In this document: piece by piece, positions 23,001-31,842 of the stretch
How positions within the stretch are numbered: the stretch's first letter is position 1
Layout: each line of letters begins with the position of its first letter
NCBI GenBank assembly: GCA_041163745.1
Contig: JBEAQU010000078.1
Span: forward strand, 1-64,000
Length of the DNA: 64,000 bases
From: UBA6168 sp041163745
GTDB lineage: Bacteria; Bacteroidota; Bacteroidia; Chitinophagales; Saprospiraceae
Direction: 5' to 3'
Program-made: the position numbers and the translations under genes
Notes under the pieces: model-generated
The model's database searches: none
What the model was told of the DNA's origin: nothing
The model's input: only the letters and a program-made list of their open reading frames with translations

Positions 23001-25896
23001 CGGCACCGGGAACAGAAGGCCAGAAAAAGGTGATGGTCTCCGTCGTCGCATCGCACTGCACCATCGCCACCGGTACGACGGTCTCCACCGTCACGTCGGC
23101 CAGGCCGGTATCCGAGCTGCAGCCGTTTTCCTCCACCACCAGGGTTACCGTATACATCCCCTGCCCCGGCCATTCCACCACATGCGGCCCGGCACCGGTG
23201 CCGGGTGTCGCCATGCCGCCGCCGAAATCCCAATGAAAGAGGCCGTCGGCGGATGCGTCCCCCGTATAGTTGATGACCGAAGGGTCTGCTTCGCAGACCG
23301 GCGACTGCACGGAGAAGGTTGCGGCCGGCGGCGTGTTGACCTGTATCACCCGGGAACCGTTGTATACACAGTTGCCTTCCTCGTAGGTAAGCAAAATCGT
23401 GTTCGGTCCGTTGTTCGCATTCAAGGGATTGAAAAGGCCTGTCAGCGGGTTCACCCCCGGACCCTGCCAGGTGAAGGCGCCCCCCCCTGTGCCACCGGTC
23501 TGTGTCGCGGACAACTGGACAGGTTGGATGGTATCGTACCGACAGATTGGGTCGACCGGTCCGATACCCACCGTGATGGGCGGGCAATCCTGCGCCGTAC
23601 AGGTCAACTGCGCGCTGCTGCCGGGACAGGCATTGTTTGAAATGGCCTCCACCAGGATGGTGACCTGCTGCCCGGGGTCCAGCCCCGTCACCTGCCAGGT
23701 GGTGTCGTTGAGCGCCACCCCTGGCGGACCTGTCAATTCGACGACCTGATAGCCCGCGGCACCCACCACCTGGGTCCAGGTGAAGGTGACCGTGCTGGTC
23801 TGTGGCTGACAGTTGAGCACCGGCGCCGGTATCGGGTTGTTGACCTGTATGTTCTGGCTCACCGGCAAGGAGGTGCATCCTCCCTCCGCAATGAAAAGCG
23901 TGATCGTCTTGTTACCGCCGGTCGCCCAGCTCACCTGATGCGGCCCTTCTCCTGTTCCCGGGACGGCCGTGCCCCCGCCGAAATTCCAGCTGAAGGTCGC
24001 CCCCGCAACCGAACTGCCGGTATAGCTGACGGTCGCGAAGGAATCCACGCAAATCGGTCCGTCCAGCGAGAACGAAGCGGAAGGAATCGGCTGGACCATG
24101 ACCGTGACGGCCAATTCGTCACTGCAGACCCCTGTCGTGCCCAGGATGTAATAGGTGGTCGTCGTATCCGGGACGACAATGCTGCCGATCTGATTGGCGG
24201 CCGTGGCAGGGCTCCCCGTATGATACGTCAGCAACGGGTCGGTGTTGTTCAGGTCGATGATGTTGAGTTGCGACAAATCCGCGAATTCTCCCTGGCAGAT
24301 GGTGGGCGGCGGACTGTTCAGCTGCAGCTGCGGCGCCACCGCCGCACCGGTGATGTTGATTGTCGCCGTCGCCAGGCAAGGCGGGTCCACCTGGTTGTTG
24401 GTGATCGCCAGGGTATAGGTGCCCGCCGTCGATACTGTGATGACCTGACTGGTACTGTATAGTGCAGGCCCCTGCCATACATAGCTGACGTTCGGTCCTG
24501 GCGGTGGCATGGATCCGATGGCGCTCAAGGTGACAGACGGGTTGGCACAACTGATCGGCGGCGGATTCGCAGGACTGACCACCGCACTGGTCGGCACCTC
24601 CTCGAAGTACAGGGTGATGGTGCTGTCGCAACCGCTGCTGTTCGTCAAGGTCACCACATGCGGCCCCGGCGGGCAATACAGCTGTCCGCCCAATATAACA
24701 CATTCGTTTTCACAAACGGTGAGGGTGTCCTCCTCGTAGGAGGGCAATACCGGTATCATCAGGACGTTCACCACACTGTCACAACCCAGCCAGGAAGTCA
24801 GCGTGACGCTGCCCGAATTGCATAGGGTCTGTCCACCGATCTCTATGCAATCCCCCAGGCAAACCAGGGTGTCCAGGAAGGTCGGCACGATGGCCGGCCC
24901 AATGGTCACACTGATGCAGTTGTCGGAGAAATCGGCGCAGAAGGGTGAAGTGGCGCTCCCGAGCTGCGCCTGCATCAGCGCCAGGGAGGATCCGATCAGC
25001 GACTGCACATTGCCCAGGGCGGATTGCTGGTAGGACAGACCACATACCTCGTATGTGCCCGGCGGCTGGAAGGTTAGGTCGGCATTGGGGCTCAATCCGG
25101 TGATGATGCCGTTCTGGGATACGACGTACACATATCCGTACTCGGATGCGGGCGGCGGCGGCCCGCTGTACTGCGGTGGCAGGGAAAGCACCAGGGAGGG
25201 ATCCCCGAAACAGGAGGCGATGTTGCCGGGCGGAAGCATCCCGCCGTCCGCTTCGCAAACCACACAGGAACTCGTGCCGCAATCAAAGATCAGAGAAAAA
25301 TTCTGTAGGTTTCCGACGTCGTTCGGGCACACGTCGTTGATGACCAAAGTCCAGGTACCGTTGGCAGGCTGCCCCGGCAGATTGAAGTCGTTAAGATCGC
25401 AATTCGGAGCCTGCTGGGCTCCGTTGATGGGATCCGTCACCCCGCCGCACGGCATGGTGTAATTGCCGGTCAGGCAACAGGTGCCCGCCGTACAGGGCCC
25501 CGTGTTGCAGATGTACTCGGTGTTGTTGGTCACCGGACTCCCCGTTCCGGTGTTGATGCAGATCTCAACGTTGTCCTCCTGGTTGCCACAACCTCCGAAA
25601 CCATTGTTGGCATCCGCCATTACCAGGTAATTCAGCCCGCCCGGTGATATCAGCGCCACGCTCAGGTCTCCTATCCAGGTGTGATTGATGGTGAAACACA
25701 GTTGGGTGAGCGGACACTGCCCCAGGTCGTTCGCACCGCTGACCGTCACATCCAATGTCCCGTAAAATGTGTTGTTGTCTTCTATCGACACCGGACAGTT
25801 GCCGGTCGTCAGGCAGTCGCAAGGCTGCGACAGCAATAAAGAGAAAATACCCCCTACCATGAAAACAATGGCGGATAAGATGATTCGTTTTGTCAT
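20014..25896 (-). CDS. Giant secreted T9SS type B cargo protein with P-domain and PKD/Fn3/Ig-like repeats
   Basis: A 1960-residue exported protein. After the signal peptide (about 1-23) comes a Cys-rich proprotein-convertase-type P domain (about 40-210; TINHTWIGDLSVALISPGG, ANGTWTLVINDVCPNDVG). Two short CDS-type modules (GCDSVVNV, GCDSTITL) and an Ig-like domain follow. Then four units of about 252 residues each combine a PKD-like domain (GPHQVSW), an Fn3-like domain (SWDPVAGAADYEV) and an Ig-like domain (GPGVIDGANGVFDP). Near the end lie a bridging domain, a SprB-type repeat (SCYGKEDGFLTV, PYLYALNGG) and the type B sorting domain (PNAFSPNGDGIND, IFDRWGE). The neighbour at 26667-31031 is a shorter paralogue. 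Likely surface adhesin; function inferred. Confidence 0.92.
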   Translation of the reverse strand: MTKRIILSAIVFMVGGIFSLLLSQPCDCLTTGNCPVSIEDNNTFYGTLDVTVSGANDLGQCPLTQLCFTINHTWIGDLSVALISPGGLNYLVMADANNGFGGCGNQEDNVEICINTGTGSPVTNNTEYICNTGPCTAGTCCLTGNYTMPCGGVTDPINGAQQAPNCDLNDFNLPGQPANGTWTLVINDVCPNDVGNLQNFSLIFDCGTSSCVVCEADGGMLPPGNIASCFGDPSLVLSLPPQYSGPPPPASEYGYVYVVSQNGIITGLSPNADLTFQPPGTYEVCGLSYQQSALGNVQSLIGSSLALMQAQLGSATSPFCADFSDNCISVTIGPAIVPTFLDTLVCLGDCIEIGGQTLCNSGSVTLTSWLGCDSVVNVLMIPVLPSYEEDTLTVCENECVILGGQLYCPPGPHVVTLTNSSGCDSTITLYFEEVPTSAVVSPANPPPISCANPSVTLSAIGSMPPPGPNVSYVWQGPALYSTSQVITVSTAGTYTLAITNNQVDPPCLATATINITGAAVAPQLQLNSPPPTICQGEFADLSQLNIIDLNNTDPLLTYHTGSPATAANQIGSIVVPDTTTTYYILGTTGVCSDELAVTVMVQPIPSASFSLDGPICVDSFATVSYTGSSVAGATFSWNFGGGTAVPGTGEGPHQVSWATGGNKTITLFIAEGGCTSLPVSQNIQVNNPIPAPVLNCQPQTSTVTFTWTQVVGAAGYQVVELTGPPGVALNDTTWQVTGLDPGQQVTILVEAISNNACPGSSAQLTCTAQDCPPITVGIGPVDPICRYDTIQPVQLSATQTGGTGGGAFTWQGPGVNPLTGLFNPLNANNGPNTILLTYEEGNCVYNGSRVIQVNTPPAATFSVQSPVCEADPSVINYTGDASADGLFHWDFGGGMATPGTGAGPHVVEWPGQGMYTVTLVVEENGCSSDTGLADVTVETVVPVAMVQCDATTETITFFWPSVPGADGYEFTVPGGQVPSVSTDTSATFTGLSPGDAITIQVSVLQDGVCPNSTSLVTCIAQDCPPVTLEAVPMDTICLTSATQPVQLTVTLQDTTGGGSLSWSGPGITDTLIGQFDPVTAGPGVHSVLATYMEGNCTFTVGMSIFVFSTPTASFSMADSVCAGSGTTLTYTGTLQGGLEFTWVFGSGQAVPGTGQGPHTVVWPAGGAELVELTVSSPQGCLSQPYVDTVHVADTLEAPVIACQAGTGAIQFSWDPVAGAADYEVSVLTGQSGQPSGPTGYQVTGLTAGETVGIAVTASGAGSCPPVTGTATCIALDCPPVQLDLLPVPPYCLEINVPLSLTASVNGGTGGGTGSWSGPGVIDGANGVFDPTTAGIGQHLLTYTYTEGNCTYSDTMSIFGYPVPTADFSMPAAACATEAVTVSYTGTGGAGTEFNWNFDGGNADPGIGVGPHQVSWTDPGTYQVVLEILQNGCFAEQVGTIVLDTPLVAPLISCVTTQESIAFGWAPVPGASEYEVNVLTGQSGQQQGDTGYLLTGLQPGETVTLVLQVSAAGACAPVMVQQTCEAVGCPPVSVTLPAAGPFCQTAADMPVAMPVVLSGQVSAGTAQWSGTGITDAEAGLFDAAVAGAGDHVLTYTYEENNCIFTETTTVTVVAPPGADAGEDVTLTCKEGETEARLGGSGTAVGANITYAWSSLAGDFPGAGGEPEPLVSEAGTYVLTVSDTVLGCSTTDTVSVESSQEIPVPEVVIRPVSCYGKEDGFLTVTAVDGGEAPYLYALNGGAYSSEAEFGPLAPGEYVVSVMDAAGCEQSLTIDITQPQALDVELVVYVEGDGVIRLGDSVQLAAQTNVPTDSLDLIDWEPDSLLSCDGCPAPFAHPLQTTTFTVTVEANGCSDSDQRTLFVRREIPLYLPNAFSPNGDGINDIFMVQAGGQVDRIRSFLIFDRWGETVFQYFDFPPNDPDYGWTGEYRGRVVNMDVYTWFVEVLFPDGTSEILEGDVTVIR
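21060..24090 (-). repeat. Four tandem coding repeats of about 755 bp
   Basis: The PKD-like modules start near 24080, 23320, 22565 and 21800 on the minus strand, giving an almost constant spacing of about 755 bases. Each unit encodes a PKD-like, an Fn3-like and an Ig-like domain. The same unit occurs twice in the neighbouring paralogue. Unit boundaries are approximate. Confidence 0.8.
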
Positions 25897-26666
25897 TCTT
25901 TTTTTGTTTCGGCGAACCGAATGGTCGGACGACAGTCCCGCTTAACTCCTGCCATCAAAGAAGTATCCGATCGATTCGCTCGCCGCCGACCTGCTTCCGG
26001 CCGACCAGATCCCTCGGTTTTGCCATGGCCCGCTTGTCCGTTTTACTCATAGGAAAAGGGCATGGTTGCATGTCAACGCCACAATTTCAAGGTTGAACCG
26101 CAGGCCGCAGAGCTTCGCCTGCCGCCGAAACCCGAACTTACGACCTGCTTCCGGCCGACCGTTCCATGGACTTTGAAATGCCAATTTAGCATTCCTCCCA
26201 AAGGAATACAATTTGAAATGAAAAAGATGTGCCGTAATATTCCGGCCTATGCACGGCCGCCAAACTGTTGGAAATGCTTCTGTATCGAACTCCGATCCGG
26301 ATATCCGCCTGAATCTGCCCGGCCATGGGTGGCGGACCCCACCGATTCGTCCTGGCTTTGCTTCCGCGTTCGCCTGCCTTGAATGCCTGGAGTGTTTCCG
26401 TGCCTCCCGTCGCTGGTGGCCGCTTTTGCACATGTCGCAAACCGAATTGTCGTCTGCGCGGCAAACACGCCTTTTAAAATCATGGGTAGGACTTAATGGC
26501 TTTCGCCCGAGGATACTTCATCCCTTGGCAACCGCCCCATAACCTGCGAGTCAGGACGGCATATCCCCCAACCCCCGGCCCACACCACGAAGCGATGGAT
26601 ACCAGGCCGATTCTGGCAGGGCGTGACATCTGTGCGTCAGAAACCCCCTCCCCCCGTTCGGCCTGT
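25897..26666. other. 770-base intergenic region between the two giant genes
   Basis: No credible gene. It holds a 20-base direct repeat (25987-26006 and 26141-26160), a stretch at about 26190-26225 with an inverted repeat TTCCT/AGGAA, and at 26433-26455 a segment matching about 18 of 23 positions of the MITE-like terminal repeat. The frames in this region are Arg/Pro/Ser-rich and not protein-like. Confidence 0.45.
25987..26160. repeat. 20-base direct repeat pair
   Basis: CGACCTGCTTCCGGCCGACC occurs exactly at 25987-26006 and again at 26141-26160, 154 bases apart, in the non-coding gap upstream of the 1960-residue protein. Role unknown; it could be a remnant of duplication or of a binding-site array. 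Confidence 0.7.
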
Positions 26667-29600
26667 TCAACGGATCAGGTTGACTTCCCCGCTGAACCGC
26701 TCCCGTGACCCGTCCTGCCGCACCACCACCACCGTCCAAATGAAAACACCGGCATCCAACGGCGCTCCGCCGCGGAAAGTCCCGTCCCAAGCACAGGATT
26801 CCTCCGACGGTAGGAAATCTTGACAGACAAAAACCTGTTCCCCCCAACGGTCGAATACCTGGAGCGATTCGATTTGGCCGATGTCAGGCCCGGCATACAA
26901 ACGGAAGGCATCATTGGTCGCGTCACCGTTCGGCGTGAATGCAGTCGGCACATAGAGGGGATCCCGCCGGTCCACATAAACCGTTATCGCTGCCGTCGCC
27001 GTACAGCCGCCTGCCGCAACCGACAGGTCCAGGGTGGTGGTTCGGTACAAGGTGGCGACCGGCTCCAGACAATCTCCGCAATCCAGCACTTCCGACGGGG
27101 TCCACCGTATATCATCCAACACGAGCAAGGGCATGCTGACCTCGGCTGCCAACCGGATCCGCTCCCCCGACCGGATGAACGGACGCGAGGGATCCTCCGC
27201 CTTTAAGGTCACCCACAAACTGTCTCCTTCCGCAATTTCGACTGCATACCCCCCCTCACAGCCCGCCGAATCCAGGACCGTCAGCTCATATAGCCCCGGT
27301 GCCAGTCCTGTAAATACCGGATCCACCCTGTAATTGCTCCCCCCGTCCAAAGTGTACAGAAAGGGCGGGATTCCCGGCATGACCGTGTCGACACGAATCT
27401 CCCCGTCCGCCGCACCATGGCAGCTGGTCGGTGACACGTCCAGTACCGGAACAGGGTCGCTTCGCAGGTCCGTCACCGTTACCTCATCCACCGCCTGGCA
27501 TCCGGACACGGTGTCCGTCACGGTCAGCAGGAAGTCTCCCGCCGCCTGGACCACCGGCCGCGAGACAATCGGATTGCCCGGAAACGCTTTCCCCGTCGCA
27601 GACCATTCGTATCGGTAAGGCCCGCCCGCCGGATACGTCGCGCCTCCCAGTTGTGCAACAGGGCCGGTCCTGCAATCAAAAGATTGGTCCGGCCCCGCAT
27701 CGGCCTCCGGCCGGATGGCAACCGATATCGTACCGAATGCGGTGTCGGCACAGTTCCCGGAACTGACAACCAATGATACCGTATGCACACCCGGTCCCGC
27801 CGCAACCGGATCCCAAAGGCCGGTTTCGGAATCCGATATCCCGACGCCATACCATACCCGGTTGTCTTCCCCCGGATCTCCGCTGACGACAGCTTCCAAT
27901 GACATCGACCCGGTGGTTTGGTCCAGGCATACCTGCCCAGGTGACAATATCTCCATCGTCCGAACCGGACAAGGTAAGGTCGAACAGGTCTGTTCCCAAG
28001 TCGGCGCCCCACAGGCGTAGGAACCCGATGCCGTTACGGAAAGTACCACCGCCGTTCCTGGTGCCAATCCGCCTACCCCATAGCTCGTCGAATCCACATG
28101 GACTCCCTCCACCCCTCCCATGACCGTCACCTCGTAACCGGCGGCACCCGGGACAGGGTCCCAGCCGAAGATCACCGCCTCAGTAGTCGACTCACAGCTA
28201 TATCCCGGTGGGGAAACCGGCGCTTCCACCACCACCGCCTCCTGGACGGTCAGGGATGGGCAATTCCCGGATGAGACCGTACAACTCACTTCGTACAGAC
28301 CGGACGCCGGCCAGCTCAATGCCTGCGGCAACCCGTCGTCCCCCGTCAGAACGGTCGCTCCGCCAACCACCCATGTCCACTCGGTATCGCCTCCGGCCGA
28401 TGCCGTCACCTCGATCATCCCCTCCTCCCCCTGACAAAGCGGGGAGGCTATCGAAAAGGCAAGCTCCGGCACCTCATGTACGGCTATTTCCTGCTGCGCC
28501 ACATAACTGCAGTTTGCCATGGTAAACGTGACGGTGATCTGGTTGACTCCCTCCGCCGCCAAGTGGGGGTCGAACCATCCGTCACTATTTGGCACAATCC
28601 CGCTGCCCGACCATGCCCATACGCCGGGAGCCACATCGGCACCCGTCAGCGAAGCCGGTATCTGGAACGGCACGGCGGTTTCGGATCGGCAGATGTCAGC
28701 CGGTGCCGCCAACTGCAACCCCATTGCCGGGCAAGGCAATGCCGCACAGGTGGATGCCACTGTCACGTTCCCGCAACTCGCGCTTCCAAACGCCGTCAGC
28801 ACCATGGTCAGGCTGTCCCCCGGCGACAAGCCGCCGACCGTATACTGATTACCCTCCGCCTGAACGGCGTCGCCACCCGCCAATGCCACCGCATATCCTT
28901 CTGCCCCTGGATCCGGCTCCCACGCCCATGTCACACTCTCCGTGGTAGCCGTGCATCCTATGACCGGCATAGCCGGCGGGGATTCCACCTCGACCCATTG
29001 GGTGTCCAGCCCGACCGGCGGACATCCGCCGGACGTGACCGTCGCTGACACTGCAAAAGTGCCGGCCTGGCTCCATACCAATCCCCGCAATATACCGTTA
29101 GAAAACCACGTAACTCCCCCCCCTGTCGACCAATCCCATATCTCCTCCGCATCGGCGGTGCCGAAGCAGGTGACATACGCCGTATCGCCGATACAGACCG
29201 GGGCGTCGAGTTCGAAACCGTAAGCGGGTATGTGCTGGACGGATACCGTGACCGGCACCGTGTGGGAACAAGCCCCCGCCGCCGCAAACAGGTAGTAGGT
29301 GCTGTTTTGGTCCGGTTGGACATAGGAATCGGACAACTCGTTGCTGTCCGAAGGCGGAAAGTCACTGTGATAGGTTAGGCTCATGAACGGTCCGCCTTCA
29401 TTGGCGACCAGCAAACCGGCCAGGTCCTTGCCTTCCCCCTCACACAAGGTGACCAGGTTCTCCACCACCAACTGCGGCGGCACCAAACTGTCCGTGACCA
29501 CAACCGACAGCGTATCATGACAGGTGATGCCCGCCGTGGAAGCAGTCGCAACCAACTGATAGATTCCCGCCGCTCCGGTGCTGAATCCGGTTCCGGAACC

Positions 29601-31031
29601 GACGGGGCCCTGCAACCCATTCCATACCAACCAGTCCCCTGTCGAATGTCCGGCGTCAAATGCCACCTCAGGATGAGTACAGGTCAAAACCGCCGTATCC
29701 GGACCGGACAACACTGCCGAGACCGCCACGGTGTCCAGCCGAAGAATCACCATGCTGTCGCAGCCCAACTCGTTGGAAAGCGTGATGGTATGAATGCCCG
29801 GCGTCTGAATGACCGTATCCCCCACGGTCACCCACGCACCCGGACAAACCGTCTCCTCCCGGAAACTGGTATCCGGCGGCGACAGCGTCAACCGGACTAT
29901 CACCAGGCTGTCACACCCCGACGCAGTCTGCAGTCGCATTGTGTCCGACCCACAGACCCAGGCTTCCCCCACCAGCAGACACTGCCCCTCGCAAAGAACA
30001 GTGTCTATGTACGTCGGAGCTAAGTCCGGCAGCAATTCGAACGTTAGACAGTTGTCCGTCAGGTCCGCGCAAAAGGTCTCCGTCGGCGCTCCCAGCAACT
30101 GCAGGGCGCCGGCCAGGGGCAGCCCCGGCAACTCCGGCAAGCGCACACTGTCCGACAAATGGTACGACAATCCGTATACCTGGTAGGTTCCGGCAGGGTA
30201 CTGCCCCAGATCCGGTTGATCGGTCACCGCCAACAAGGTGTCCTGCTGTACGATGACATAGGTATAGCCGTACTGCGTGCTGTCCGACATAGTACCATTT
30301 GGAAAAACCGGTGACAAATTCTCCAGCTGAACGGGATATGCCGGGCAAATCACCGCGGCAGCCGAGGTGTCAAATTGACCACCTTCCGCCTCGCAGGACA
30401 GACAGGCCTGTGTGCCGTTCGCAAAATGAAGGGAGAAATTATGCAGCACCCCGGTGTCCATGTTGCAGACATCGTTCACCGTCAGGGTCCAGGTTCCGTT
30501 CGCCGGAGATCCCGGCACATTGAAATCGTTCAGGTCGCACCCTGGTGCCTGCACCGCACCGGTCAGTGGGTCTGTCACCCCGCCGCAAGCGACCGTCCAG
30601 GTTCCGTTGAGACAACAGAGACCCAAGGCGCACGGCGCAGGATTGCATTGGTACTCCGTATTGTTGGTCAACGGATTACCCGTGCCCGTGACGATACAGA
30701 CATCGATGTTGTCCTGCATCATGCCGCAACCACCGTAGTTGTTGTTCTGGTCCGCCATCAACAGGTAACTCGTACCGTCCGGTGCGGTGAGCGACACACT
30801 CAGGTCGCCGATCCATGTATGGCTGATGGTGAAACAAACGGCTGTCAAAGGATTCTGTCCCAGATCGTTGGCCCCGTTGACGGTGATGTCGAGGTCACCC
30901 TGGAAAGACCCGTTGTCGGTAATGGGTACCGGACAGTTGCCCGTCGACAGACAATCACACGATTGAGACCACAGCGGTGTCAAGGCTACCCATATCAGTA
31001 GCCCTCCCGTCAAGAGGGATTGTAAGGTCAT
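26667..31031 (-). CDS. Giant secreted T9SS type B cargo protein, paralogue with two repeat units
   Basis: A 1454-residue paralogue of the adjacent 1960-residue protein with the same domain order: signal peptide (about 1-22), Cys-rich P domain (about 40-210; TISHTWIGDLSVSLTAPDG, ANGTWTLTVNDVCNMDTG), short CDS modules (GCDSLVIV, GCDSMVIL), an Ig-like domain, then only two of the 252-residue PKD/Fn3/Ig units. It ends with a SprB-type repeat (SCHGAADGEIRV, PFLYTLDGG) and a type B sorting domain (PTAFTPNGDATND, VFDRWGE, terminal VNLIR). Sequence identity in the P domain is high, in the repeats moderate, so duplication is not recent. It probably reaches the cell surface through the T9SS genes next door. 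Confidence 0.92.
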   Translation of the reverse strand: MTLQSLLTGGLLIWVALTPLWSQSCDCLSTGNCPVPITDNGSFQGDLDITVNGANDLGQNPLTAVCFTISHTWIGDLSVSLTAPDGTSYLLMADQNNNYGGCGMMQDNIDVCIVTGTGNPLTNNTEYQCNPAPCALGLCCLNGTWTVACGGVTDPLTGAVQAPGCDLNDFNVPGSPANGTWTLTVNDVCNMDTGVLHNFSLHFANGTQACLSCEAEGGQFDTSAAAVICPAYPVQLENLSPVFPNGTMSDSTQYGYTYVIVQQDTLLAVTDQPDLGQYPAGTYQVYGLSYHLSDSVRLPELPGLPLAGALQLLGAPTETFCADLTDNCLTFELLPDLAPTYIDTVLCEGQCLLVGEAWVCGSDTMRLQTASGCDSLVIVRLTLSPPDTSFREETVCPGAWVTVGDTVIQTPGIHTITLSNELGCDSMVILRLDTVAVSAVLSGPDTAVLTCTHPEVAFDAGHSTGDWLVWNGLQGPVGSGTGFSTGAAGIYQLVATASTAGITCHDTLSVVVTDSLVPPQLVVENLVTLCEGEGKDLAGLLVANEGGPFMSLTYHSDFPPSDSNELSDSYVQPDQNSTYYLFAAAGACSHTVPVTVSVQHIPAYGFELDAPVCIGDTAYVTCFGTADAEEIWDWSTGGGVTWFSNGILRGLVWSQAGTFAVSATVTSGGCPPVGLDTQWVEVESPPAMPVIGCTATTESVTWAWEPDPGAEGYAVALAGGDAVQAEGNQYTVGGLSPGDSLTMVLTAFGSASCGNVTVASTCAALPCPAMGLQLAAPADICRSETAVPFQIPASLTGADVAPGVWAWSGSGIVPNSDGWFDPHLAAEGVNQITVTFTMANCSYVAQQEIAVHEVPELAFSIASPLCQGEEGMIEVTASAGGDTEWTWVVGGATVLTGDDGLPQALSWPASGLYEVSCTVSSGNCPSLTVQEAVVVEAPVSPPGYSCESTTEAVIFGWDPVPGAAGYEVTVMGGVEGVHVDSTSYGVGGLAPGTAVVLSVTASGSYACGAPTWEQTCSTLPCPVRTMEILSPGQVCLDQTTGSMSLEAVVSGDPGEDNRVWYGVGISDSETGLWDPVAAGPGVHTVSLVVSSGNCADTAFGTISVAIRPEADAGPDQSFDCRTGPVAQLGGATYPAGGPYRYEWSATGKAFPGNPIVSRPVVQAAGDFLLTVTDTVSGCQAVDEVTVTDLRSDPVPVLDVSPTSCHGAADGEIRVDTVMPGIPPFLYTLDGGSNYRVDPVFTGLAPGLYELTVLDSAGCEGGYAVEIAEGDSLWVTLKAEDPSRPFIRSGERIRLAAEVSMPLLVLDDIRWTPSEVLDCGDCLEPVATLYRTTTLDLSVAAGGCTATAAITVYVDRRDPLYVPTAFTPNGDATNDAFRLYAGPDIGQIESLQVFDRWGEQVFVCQDFLPSEESCAWDGTFRGGAPLDAGVFIWTVVVVRQDGSRERFSGEVNLIR
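27710..29240 (-). repeat. Two tandem coding repeats of about 755 bp
   Basis: PKD-like modules start near 29220 and 28460 on the minus strand and the block ends near 27710, the same 755-base period as in the neighbouring giant gene. Unit boundaries are approximate. Confidence 0.75.
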
Positions 31032-31842
31032 GTTCTTGTTTTTTATGCAGCCGACCCGACGGGGTTCCTGTTACAGTGCGTTTTGTCTTCGGCTTGCTTC
31101 GCAGTATCTGAGACCCGGAGAAACCGGTGGACTTGGCTGCCGCCGGAAGCGGCGGCGGGGGATGTGCCACCTGCCGGTATGACGACCCTTTACGGACGTG
31201 CTTTCCATACCGACGATGCCAGCCCGGGATACATTTCAAGTCGTCTTTGCTTGCTGTTTTTCCATCGTATGCTTCCGCACCGACACCTCAGGTTAGGAAA
31301 ACCTGCGGGGTCCATGCAGGGTCGGCCCCGGATGCAGGACGGCATGGCGAATGTCCTTGATCCGGGCTATGCGGATACGTTGTCGAAAGGGAGTGGGAAA
31401 GAGGGAGGGAATGCTTTGAAATGGGTTTCGGTGGCCAACAGCCGCAACCTTTGAATTTGCCGGCGGACGGATAATGCCGGGAAGGCGGCGAAAAAGGAGC
31501 CGCTCACGCGCTGGGAGTTTTCTGCAACGAACTCGTTGACAGGAGGCACGTTTGATTGAATGAGAAGGAGAGAATGGCTGCAATCAAAAGAAAAAAAAAT
31601 GATGCCAAAAAACGCTTGCCAACAAAAAAACTGCCGTTGGAAGAAGGCGTAATAGGAAAGACATGCCGCCGCATCCCCGAAGGGCATGGCAACCGAGCGG
31701 GGTATTGTGAGCGATAGCCCAGGGCGGATGGCGGAAGAAACGAGGACGATCGGAAAGGAAAGCGGGAGGAATGATGCGGACGCCCATTTACCTGCTTGGA
31801 AATGGGCGTCCGGGACCACGCGTTGTCAACGGCGGCGGCAGG
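31032..31842. other. 811-base intergenic region
   Basis: Gap between porV and the giant cargo gene, both on the minus strand. Frames at 31083-31454 (+) and 31367-31819 (-) exist but are not protein-like. An A-rich segment (about 31588-31634) precedes a stretch with short complementary blocks (CCCCGAAGGG near 31674). No promoter box with good spacing or terminator was recognised. Confidence 0.35.

Noticed and set aside
26062..26542. Small plus-strand frames between the giant genes
   Set aside because: Overlapping frames on both strands of similar quality with no domain or signal; composition is non-coding.
31367..31819. 150-codon frame in the gap upstream of the giant cargo gene
   Set aside because: Phe/Pro/Ser-rich, no motif, no promoter evidence; overlaps an opposite frame of similar quality.
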